DNA from: Anaerolineae bacterium
GTDB lineage: Bacteria; Chloroflexota; Anaerolineae; Epilineales; JAHCIE01
Direction of reading: 5' to 3'
DNA: 6,206 bases
Assembly: GCA_026129385.1 (NCBI GenBank)
Contig: JAHCIE010000202.1
Location: 1-6,206 of the forward strand
The notes under the pieces were generated by a model. That model was not told the origin of the DNA. It ran no database searches and saw only the letters and a list, made by a program, of their open reading frames with translations. Of the stretch, positions 1-5,883 are shown piece after piece; the first letter of the stretch is position 1; every line of letters starts with the position of its first letter. The position numbers and the translations under genes were made by a program.

Positions 1-1
1 G

Positions 2-220
2 CGGCTGGACAAGCAGGGTCGCCTGCTCATCCCGCCATCGCTGCGCAAGCACGCCGAGATTGAGCCAGACTCCGAGATTGTCGTCGTCGGTATCAATGCC
101 AAGACGCCCCACCTGGAAGTCTGGAACAAGCAGCGCTGGAACGGCGTCCAGAACGCCCTGGAGAGCGAAAGCGACGAGTGGTCAGAGGAACTGGCCCGTC
201 ACGGCTTTAATCTGAGGTGA
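2..220 (+). CDS. mraZ: MraZ transcriptional regulator, C-terminal half (5' end cut off by window)
   Basis: This open frame enters from the left edge and gives 72 residues before a TGA stop at 218-220. It begins RLDKQGRLLIPPSLRKHAEI, which matches the second of the two SpoVT-AbrB-like repeats of MraZ (pattern D-x-x-GR-x-x-x-P-x-x-LR). It continues with VVVG and a LEVWNKQRW segment, like the family's G..hIEIW...rW. MraZ proteins are usually about 140-150 residues, so roughly the first half, with the other DxxGR repeat, lies outside. In characterised bacteria MraZ forms a ring-shaped DNA-binding oligomer that binds direct repeats in its own promoter and controls the dcw operon; that promoter is not in this window. 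Its position directly before rsmH is the standard arrangement and supports the call. The stop codon lies within the rsmH start region (GTGA), so the two are probably translationally coupled. Confidence 0.93.
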   Translation, partial: RLDKQGRLLIPPSLRKHAEIEPDSEIVVVGINAKTPHLEVWNKQRWNGVQNALESESDEWSEELARHGFNLR

Positions 221-1146
221 CGGGTCGTTCTCACATCCCGGTCCTGCTGGAGCCGACGATCCGCCTGCTCCAACCTCGCTCGGGTGGACGATACATCGAC
301 GGCACTCTCGGAGCGGGCGGCCATGCCGCTGCCCTGCTCACCGCCAGCGGCCTCGACGGTCGCCTGCTGGGTCTCGACCAGGACCCAACCGCTTTACAAC
401 TGGCGCGCGCGGCCCTCGCCCCCTTTGGCGACCGCACCGTCCTGGTACACGCCAACTTTCGCACCCTCCGCGCCGTCGCCACGGCCCACGGCTTCACCGC
501 CGTCGACGGCATTCTCCTCGACCTGGGCCTGTCGTCCATGCAGCTGGACACGAGCGACCGTGGCTTCGCCTTCAGTCAGGACGCCCCGCTCGACATGCGC
601 ATGGACCCGGCGGCTGCCGTGAGCGCGGCGGATCTGGTCAACGGCCTGAGCGAGCGCGAGCTTGCCGACCTCATCTACGAGTACGGCGAGGAGAAGGCCT
701 CGCGGCGCATCGCCCGTGCCATCGTTGTTGCCCGGCCAATCCAGACGACGGGTACACTGGCTCAAATTGTCGCTCGCGCGGCGGGGGGGAAGGGCTACTG
801 GCGCATTCATCCCGCCACACGCACCTTCCAGGCGCTCCGTATCGCTGTCAACGATGAGCTTGGCGCGCTGCGCGGGGCGCTCCCACAAGCAGTGAGCTTG
901 CTCCGCCCGGGCGGACGGCTGGCCGTTATCAGCTTTCACAGCCTCGAAGACCGTATTGTCAAGCAGTTCATGCGCGACGAAGCGCGCGACTGCCTCTGCC
1001 CACCCGAACAGCCCGTATGTACCTGCGGGCATACAGCAACCTTAACCCTGACGACCAGGAAGCCGGTGATGGCCGACGAGGTCGAGATCCAGGCTAACCC
1101 CAGAGCGCGCAGCGCACGCTTACGTGTCGCTGAACGGCTGCCCTGA
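217..1146 (+). CDS. rsmH: 16S rRNA (cytosine-1402-N4)-methyltransferase RsmH (MraW)
   Basis: This 309-residue protein is close to the usual family length. RsmH uses S-adenosylmethionine to methylate N4 of C1402 of 16S rRNA in the P site of the small subunit. The N-terminus carries HIPVLLEP (6-13). SAM motif I is DGTLGAGGH (28-36), followed by the acidic strand GLDQDP (52-57). Further family motifs are LLDLGLSSMQLD (100-111), RGFAFSQDAPLDMRMD (115-130), HPATRTFQALRIAVNDEL (198-215) and SFHSLEDR (239-246), ending in NPRARSARLR. A four-cysteine cluster (C259, C261, C268, C270) sits between SFHSLEDR and the C-terminus. The GTG start at 217 is well supported: an in-frame TAA at 208-210 closes the frame just upstream, and a later start would lose HIPVLLEP. 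No good Shine-Dalgarno sequence is close to the GTG, so initiation probably depends on ribosomes finishing mraZ, whose TGA overlaps the start. Confidence 0.97.
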   Translation: MTGRSHIPVLLEPTIRLLQPRSGGRYIDGTLGAGGHAAALLTASGLDGRLLGLDQDPTALQLARAALAPFGDRTVLVHANFRTLRAVATAHGFTAVDGILLDLGLSSMQLDTSDRGFAFSQDAPLDMRMDPAAAVSAADLVNGLSERELADLIYEYGEEKASRRIARAIVVARPIQTTGTLAQIVARAAGGKGYWRIHPATRTFQALRIAVNDELGALRGALPQAVSLLRPGGRLAVISFHSLEDRIVKQFMRDEARDCLCPPEQPVCTCGHTATLTLTTRKPVMADEVEIQANPRARSARLRVAERLP

Positions 1147-1152
1147 CCTATC

Positions 1153-1158
1153 GGTGAG
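1153..1158 (+). promoter_or_regulatory. Ribosome binding site deciding the ftsL-like start
   Basis: GGTGAG lies four bases before the ATG at 1163, in the short gap after the rsmH stop. It favours that ATG over an in-frame GTG at 1124, which would overlap rsmH by 23 bases and add 13 residues unlike an FtsL N-terminus. The spacing is on the short side, so the site is plausible rather than certain. Confidence 0.5.
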
Positions 1159-1162
1159 ACGT

Positions 1163-1627
1163 ATGACGACGAATCCAGTCACTCTATCACAAAGTAGCGC
1201 CGAGGTGCGCCCCATCGCCCGCCCCGCCGGGCGGCTAGACACGCCGCGTATCGCGCTGCTCGTACTCCTCGGCGCGATTCTACTGGGTGGAGCCAGTCTC
1301 CTCTACCTGAACCTTGCCGCGACCGTCGCCACGTCCAGCACGCGGCTGCAAGAGTTGAGCAAAGAGCGGCGCATGTTGGAATGGCAGCGTACGGAAAAGG
1401 CCGGCGATCTGGCCCGCCTGGCGAACCCGCAGCGACTGGAGCAGCGCGCCAACGAGCTGGGCTACCGCGCCCCGCGCGCCTTCACCTACGTTACCGTCTC
1501 ACCGGAGGTGGCAGCCGCCCTCGATCATCGCCTCCTGGCCACCCCGCCCGCCGAAAGTGGAGCGACTGAGACACCCGGCGGTTGGACCAACCTCCAACAG
1601 CAGTTCCAACGCTGGCTGGCGCGCTAG
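1163..1627 (+). CDS. ftsL: FtsL-like bitopic cell division protein (septum formation initiator type)
   Basis: From the ATG at 1163 this encodes 154 residues. A cytoplasmic tail of about 29 residues is rich in Pro and Arg. One hydrophobic membrane segment follows at about 30-52 (IALLVLLGAILLGGASLLYL). Next comes a charged, heptad-like stretch at about 57-86 suggestive of a coiled coil (TRLQELSKERRMLEWQRTEK). The segment NPQRLEQRANELGYRAP (88-104) matches the N-P-x-R-[IL]-E-x-x-A-x-x-LG signature at the end of the FtsL/DivIC coiled coil. The remaining 50 or so residues are low-complexity, ending in a Gln/Trp-rich tail. In model bacteria FtsL pairs with the DivIC/FtsB family and helps recruit and activate FtsW-FtsI at the septum. 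Its place between rsmH and ftsI is the classical ftsL position. Sequence conservation is poor in this family, so the call rests on topology, the NPxRLE motif and context. An in-frame GTG at 1124 is a less likely alternative start. Confidence 0.85.
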   Translation: MTTNPVTLSQSSAEVRPIARPAGRLDTPRIALLVLLGAILLGGASLLYLNLAATVATSSTRLQELSKERRMLEWQRTEKAGDLARLANPQRLEQRANELGYRAPRAFTYVTVSPEVAAALDHRLLATPPAESGATETPGGWTNLQQQFQRWLAR

Positions 1628-1661
1628 CCAGGTTTCGACACCTAGAGAACGTTACCCGGAC

Positions 1662-3383
1662 ATGACACCCCTCGACCGGCAGACCCAGCGACGGCTGGCC
1701 CTTATCTTCTCCGTCTTTGGCGGCTTCGCCCTGGTGCTGGCGCTGCGGCTCGGCTACTGGCAACTCATGCCCCACGCCGACCTCCAGGCCGCCGATAGCG
1801 CCGCCAAGCTCCAGCCCGGCCAGATCAAGGCCGGCCGGGGCGCTATCTACGACCGTACGGGGCTGCTGCTAGCCGGTGATGTGGCCGAATTCATCGTCGC
1901 CGCCGACCTGCGCGCCGTCACCAATGCCGCCGACGTGGCCGCCAAACTATCGCCCCTGGTTGGCCGCCCGGCCGACGAGCTGCGCGCCGGGCTTGAGGCA
2001 AAGGACGGGCGGACCTACACGCGCCTGGCGCGCAACCTGAATGAGGCAACAGCCAACCAGGTCCGCGACGCGAAACTACCCGGCATCCTCGTGGAGACCG
2101 AGGCCAAGCGCGTCTATCCCATGGGCAGCACCGCCGCCCACGTACTCGGCTTCGTGGCTGCCGACGGCAAGGCCTACACCGGGGTAGAGGAATACTACGA
2201 TAACGCCCTGCGCGGCGAAGATGGGACCTGGGGCGGCGCGCTGCTAGTGGACCCGACCCGCTTCCGCGCTCCGCGCGACGGCTTCGACCTGGTGTTGACC
2301 ATCGACGCCAACATCCAGCGCATGACGGAGCGCGAACTGAGTAAGGCCGTCGAGGCACAAGACGCCGCGGGCGGTAGCGCCATCGTCATGGACCCCAAGA
2401 CCGGCGCGATTCTGGCGATGGCCAGCGTGCCGACTTACGACCCTAATCGCTTCGCGACGACCCCCCCCGACCGCTTTGAAAACCCGGTTATCAGTAAGCT
2501 CTACGAGCCTGGCTCGGTACTCAAGGCTGTCACCCTGGCCGCTGCGCTGGAGGAAGGCGTCGCCTCGCTCAATACGTCCTACGACGACGTGGGCTATATG
2601 CGCGTCGGTGGCGTCACGATCTGGGACTGGGACCGGGTAGCCCACGGCCGCGTCGATATGCGCACCATGATGCGGCTGTCGCTCAACGTCGGCGCGGTCC
2701 ATCTGGTCCAGATGCTCGGCCCCGAACGTTTCTACAAGCATCTGCGCGACTTTGGCTTCGGCGCGCCGACAGGTATCGACCTTACCGGCGAGGTCGGCGG
2801 TCTCATCCGCGACTACAAGTCCCAGGGCTGGGGCGATCTAGACCTGGCAACCAACGCCTTCGGCCAGGGTATGGCGGCGACCCCGATACAGGTAATCACC
2901 GCGATGGCGGCCATCGCGAACGGCGGCCGTCTGGTGCAGCCCTATGTGGTGCAACAGATTCGGCAGGGCGACCGGGTTATCAAGGACACACGCCCCATTG
3001 CGGTGCGGCAGGTCGTTTCGCCGCAGAACATCCCCGCCATGCATGAGGCCCTGGTTGGCGTTGTAGAGCAGGCCGTGCGGGCCAGCGTCCCCGGCTATAC
3101 CATCGGCGGCAAGACCGGCTCGTCCCAGATCCCCACCGACAAGGGCTACGACGATGAGCTAACCATTGCCTCCTTCGCCGGCTTCGGCCCTGTCGCCGAC
3201 CCGCAGGTCGTGATCCTGGTCAAGGTTGATAAGCCGGTCCATCGTCAACTTGGCTCTGAGGTGGCTGCGCCTTTCTTCGGTGTCCTGGCGCGGCAGGTCT
3301 TCGACTACCTCGGTGTTCCGCCCGACAACGTGCGATTGGCGGCTGAGAACCGCAAGCCTAAGCCCGGAGGCGATACGCAATGA
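1662..3383 (+). CDS. ftsI: Class B penicillin-binding protein, FtsI/PBP3-type peptidoglycan transpeptidase
   Basis: This 573-residue protein has a short cytoplasmic N-terminus, one membrane anchor at about 12-31, then the PBP dimerisation domain beginning RGAIYDRTG (59-67) and later EAKRVYPMGSTAAHVLGF with GVEEYYDNALRGEDG. The transpeptidase domain has all three active-site motifs. The SxxK box is S285-V-L-K288 in YEPGSVLKAVT, SxN is S340-L-N342 in RLSLNVG, and KTG is K484-T-G486 in GGKTGSSQ. S285 is therefore the predicted acylated nucleophile, acting in the periplasm or outer wall zone to cross-link septal peptidoglycan. No PASTA repeats follow; the protein ends in a short charged tail. The ATG at 1662 is chosen because the membrane anchor follows at the expected distance. 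Longer in-frame starts, such as the ATG at 1557, would overlap ftsL by 71 bases and add 35 uncharacteristic residues. The upstream AGAGAA (1644-1649) is only a weak ribosome site. KTG is followed by Ser rather than the usual Thr. Confidence 0.95.
   Translation: MTPLDRQTQRRLALIFSVFGGFALVLALRLGYWQLMPHADLQAADSAAKLQPGQIKAGRGAIYDRTGLLLAGDVAEFIVAADLRAVTNAADVAAKLSPLVGRPADELRAGLEAKDGRTYTRLARNLNEATANQVRDAKLPGILVETEAKRVYPMGSTAAHVLGFVAADGKAYTGVEEYYDNALRGEDGTWGGALLVDPTRFRAPRDGFDLVLTIDANIQRMTERELSKAVEAQDAAGGSAIVMDPKTGAILAMASVPTYDPNRFATTPPDRFENPVISKLYEPGSVLKAVTLAAALEEGVASLNTSYDDVGYMRVGGVTIWDWDRVAHGRVDMRTMMRLSLNVGAVHLVQMLGPERFYKHLRDFGFGAPTGIDLTGEVGGLIRDYKSQGWGDLDLATNAFGQGMAATPIQVITAMAAIANGGRLVQPYVVQQIRQGDRVIKDTRPIAVRQVVSPQNIPAMHEALVGVVEQAVRASVPGYTIGGKTGSSQIPTDKGYDDELTIASFAGFGPVADPQVVILVKVDKPVHRQLGSEVAAPFFGVLARQVFDYLGVPPDNVRLAAENRKPKPGGDTQ
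3366..3370 (+). promoter_or_regulatory. Ribosome binding site for murF inside the end of ftsI
   Basis: GGAGG lies within the last codons of ftsI, nine bases before the ATG at 3380. This spacing favours that ATG over the adjacent second ATG at 3383. Together with the four-base ATGA overlap it suggests coupled translation with independent initiation capacity. Confidence 0.75.
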
Positions 3384-4870
3384 TGCTGGCCGACGCGATC
3401 GAGGGCATCACCGGCGTCCGCCCCGCCCGGCCGTCACTGGCAGCCACGCGGGTCAGCCAGGTGGTAGTGGACTCGCGGCAGGTCACGCCGGGCGGCGTCT
3501 TCTTCGCCGAGCACAGCGGGGCGCGCGACGGCCACCAATTCGTACCCGATGCCCTGGCGCGGGGGGCGGTGGCCGTAGTCGTCGAACCGACGGGGCTGGC
3601 ATACGTCAAAAACCTGACGCGCATCGAGACGACTGGCCCCGACGACATGGCAGGCGCAGTGCGGTTGGTGGCGCCGCTGGCGGCGGCGAGCACGCCCATC
3701 GCCATCGTCGTCGACGACAGCCTGGCGGCCCTACAGCGGTTCGCTGCCTTCTGGCGGGCGCACATGCCCGTGCGCGTCATCGGCATCACGGGCAGCATAG
3801 GGAAGACGACGACCAAGGAACTCATGGCCGCCGTCCTATCGCAGCGCTATCGCACCCTCAAGAGCGAGGCGAGCTACAACAACGAGATCGGCCTGCCGTT
3901 GACGCTACTACGCCTGACGCCCGAACACGAGCGCGCCGTCCTGGAAATGGGCATGTATGCCATCGGCGAGATTCGCCAGATGTGCGAGTGGGCCAGGCCC
4001 GAAGTCGGCGTGGAAACGATGGTTGGCCCGGTCCACCTGGAACGGCTCGGCAGTATCGAGAACATCGCCATCGCCAAGACCGAGCTGGTCGAGGCGCTGC
4101 CGCCCGAAGGCACGGCCATCCTCAACGCCGACGACCCGCGCGTGCTGGCGATGCGCGAGAAGACCCGCGCCAGGGTCTTCACCTATGGCCTGACACCTAC
4201 CGCCGACCTATGGGCCGACCGGGTCGACAGCCGTGGGCTTGAAGGTGTCACCTTCACCGTACACTACAAGGGTGACAGCCTGCGCGTCGATGCGCCCCTG
4301 ATCGGCCGCCACAGCGTCCACACCGCCTTGCGCGCCATCGCCGTCGGTCTGGTGGAAGGTCTGACCTGGGAGGAGATTATCGCTGGCCTGCAATCCCAGC
4401 CGGCCCAGGTGCGCCTGGTCGTGGTCCAGGCCCTCAACGGCGCAACGCTCCTCGATGATACCTACAACAGCAGCCCCGACTCGAGCCTCGCCGCGCTGAA
4501 CCTCCTCAAGGAGATGCCCGGCCGCCGCATCGCCGTCTTGGGCGACATGCTGGAACTGGGAGCCTACGAAGCCCAGGCCCATCGGGTAGTCGGCTGCCGT
4601 GCCGCCGAGGTCGTCAATCGCCTCATCGCCGTGGGTGCGCTGGCGCGGGGCATCGCCGACGGCGCACGCGAGTGTGGCATGTCTGACGAGAGCATTGAGT
4701 GGTATCCCGACAAGGAGGCTGCCCTGGTTGCCCTGCAAGGCGCGATTGGGACGGGTGACTTCGTCCTCATCAAGGGATCGCGCGGCATGCGCATGGAGAC
4801 GATGGTTGCGGAGCTGACCGGCCAGGGCACGAATGGCGGCGAAGCAGCGGGTGCGGAGAGGCAGGCCTAA
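3380..4870 (+). CDS. murF: UDP-N-acetylmuramoyl-tripeptide--D-alanyl-D-alanine ligase MurF
   Basis: This 496-residue cytoplasmic Mur ligase is somewhat longer than E. coli MurF (452). MurF uses ATP to add D-Ala-D-Ala to the UDP-MurNAc-tripeptide. The N-terminal UDP-binding domain has VVVDSRQVTPGGVFFA (28-43). The central ATPase domain has the P-loop GITGSIGKTTTKE (135-147), NNEIGLP (167-173), EMGMYAIGEI (189-198), GPVHLERLGS (216-225; H219), the lysine of AKTE (K233) that corresponds to the family's conserved, usually carbamylated Lys, and NADDP (249-253). The C-terminal domain has DDTYNSSPDS (359-368), the MurF-type signature that separates it from MurE (which carries DNPR or a similar motif), then LGDMLELG (387-394) and KGSRGMRME (465-473). 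In the segment GRHSVHTALRA (309-319), Ser-312 and Thr-315 stand where Asn is usual in G.HNv.NALA. The last 20 or so residues are a Gly/Ala-rich tail whose codons carry the mraY ribosome site. It follows ftsI directly, without murE between. Confidence 0.95.
   Translation: MMLADAIEGITGVRPARPSLAATRVSQVVVDSRQVTPGGVFFAEHSGARDGHQFVPDALARGAVAVVVEPTGLAYVKNLTRIETTGPDDMAGAVRLVAPLAAASTPIAIVVDDSLAALQRFAAFWRAHMPVRVIGITGSIGKTTTKELMAAVLSQRYRTLKSEASYNNEIGLPLTLLRLTPEHERAVLEMGMYAIGEIRQMCEWARPEVGVETMVGPVHLERLGSIENIAIAKTELVEALPPEGTAILNADDPRVLAMREKTRARVFTYGLTPTADLWADRVDSRGLEGVTFTVHYKGDSLRVDAPLIGRHSVHTALRAIAVGLVEGLTWEEIIAGLQSQPAQVRLVVVQALNGATLLDDTYNSSPDSSLAALNLLKEMPGRRIAVLGDMLELGAYEAQAHRVVGCRAAEVVNRLIAVGALARGIADGARECGMSDESIEWYPDKEAALVALQGAIGTGDFVLIKGSRGMRMETMVAELTGQGTNGGEAAGAERQA
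4855..4861 (+). promoter_or_regulatory. Ribosome binding site for mraY inside the end of murF
   Basis: GGAGAGG lies eight bases before the ATG at 4870, within the coding sequence for the murF tail. It supports the ATG in the TAATG junction as the mraY start rather than a later in-frame ATG at 4894. Confidence 0.65.
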
Positions 4871-5877
4871 TGCCGACCATCCTGCTGCCTGTCATGCCCT
4901 ACTCCCTGACGCTGGGGGCGTTGGCCTTCCTGGGCGCAGTCATCTGGGGCCGTCCGCTCATCAACCTGTTACGCGCGAAGGCCATCGGCGCGCAGATTCG
5001 CATCGAGCTGCCCGAGTCGTATCAGATCAAGGTCGGCACACCCACCATGGGGGGGCTGCTGTTCATCGTGCCCGTGGCGCTCATTACCGTCGGCCTGAAC
5101 ATCGGCAACCTACTCGGCTTCAATCTCATCGGGCAGTCCATCCTGGTTCCCCTGTCGGCCCTGGTGGGCTACGGCACCCTGGGCGCGATTGACGACTACA
5201 TGGGCGTGCGGGGGCGGCGCGAGCAATTCGGTATGTTGGGGCGGCACAAGATTCTCATCCAGACCCTCCTCGCGCTGGCCATCACGCTGGTGCTGTACTT
5301 CGGGCTGGGCAAGAACTCTATCGCCATCCCCACCGTGGCGCAGCCCATCTACATCGGCCTGTGGTACATCCCCCTCGCCATCTTCCTGATTGTGGGCTTC
5401 TCCAACGCCGTCAACCTGACCGATGGCATGGATGCCCTGGCGGGCACGACGGCGGCTACATCCTTCGTCGCCTATGGCATCATCGCCTTTCTGCAAGGCC
5501 AAAACTACCTGGTGGCCTTTTCCTTTACCGTCGTCGGCGCGGTACTGGCCTTCCTGTGGTACAACGCCTACCCGGCCGAGCTGTTCATGGGCGACGCGGG
5601 CGCGCTGGCCCTGGGCGCAACCCTGGCGGTGGTGGCCCTGATGACGGGCCAGTATCTCATCCTGCCAGTCATCGGCTTCATCTTCGTGGCTGAGACCCTA
5701 TCGGTGATGATTCAGGTATCGTACTTCAAGGCGACCAAAGGCAAGCGAGTGTTCAAGATGTCGCCCCTGCACAATCACTTCAAGCTCATGGGCTGGTCGG
5801 AGACCCAGGTCACGCAGCGATTCTGGCTCATTGGCGTGCTGGCGGCGATGCTCGGCATCGCCCTGGCCCTGCTGTAG
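4870..5877 (+). CDS. mraY: Phospho-N-acetylmuramoyl-pentapeptide-transferase MraY (lipid I synthase)
   Basis: This 335-residue integral membrane protein has about ten hydrophobic segments, as expected for MraY (E. coli 360 residues). MraY moves phospho-MurNAc-pentapeptide from UDP to undecaprenyl phosphate on the inner face of the membrane, making lipid I. Family motifs appear in order: KVGTPTMGG (54-62), GAIDDYMGV (105-113) with the Mg-binding pair D108-D109, FSNAVNLTDGMDALA (177-191), NAYPAELFMGDAGALALG (232-249) with catalytic D242, and KMSPLHNHFKLMGWSETQV (296-314) followed by QRFWLI. Three positions differ from common family wording: A245 where GDxGSLALG has Ser, N302 where the cytoplasmic loop normally reads HHH, and K305 where Glu is usual after HHHF or HHHY. 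The start shares one base with the murF stop (TAATG). The stop is six bases before murD. The call is secure despite these changes because the Asp residues and overall order are kept. Confidence 0.97.
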   Translation: MPTILLPVMPYSLTLGALAFLGAVIWGRPLINLLRAKAIGAQIRIELPESYQIKVGTPTMGGLLFIVPVALITVGLNIGNLLGFNLIGQSILVPLSALVGYGTLGAIDDYMGVRGRREQFGMLGRHKILIQTLLALAITLVLYFGLGKNSIAIPTVAQPIYIGLWYIPLAIFLIVGFSNAVNLTDGMDALAGTTAATSFVAYGIIAFLQGQNYLVAFSFTVVGAVLAFLWYNAYPAELFMGDAGALALGATLAVVALMTGQYLILPVIGFIFVAETLSVMIQVSYFKATKGKRVFKMSPLHNHFKLMGWSETQVTQRFWLIGVLAAMLGIALALL

Positions 5878-5883
5878 GCGCGC

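Noticed and set aside
394..1032. Long open frame on the minus strand opposite rsmH
   Set aside because: It lies wholly antisense to a confidently assigned gene, shows no recognisable domain, and such frames are common opposite GC-rich genes because stop codons are rare.
1557..1661. Possible N-terminal extension of ftsI using the ATG at 1557
   Set aside because: It would overlap ftsL by 71 bases and add 35 residues with no family resemblance before the membrane anchor; the ATG at 1662 fits the usual topology.
1628..1661. Possible terminator or promoter in the largest gap (ftsL-ftsI)
   Set aside because: Only a four-base AGGT/ACCT pairing is present, with no T-run, and I see no convincing -35/-10 pair.
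3226..4242. Long plus-strand frame overlapping the end of ftsI and the first half of murF
   Set aside because: Its translation is low-complexity and Arg/Gly/Pro-rich with no family motif, while the two overlapping frames carry clear FtsI and MurF motifs.
4208..4738. Minus-strand open frame opposite the C-terminal half of murF
   Set aside because: It is a shadow of murF with no recognisable motif; the MurF signatures lie on the opposite strand.
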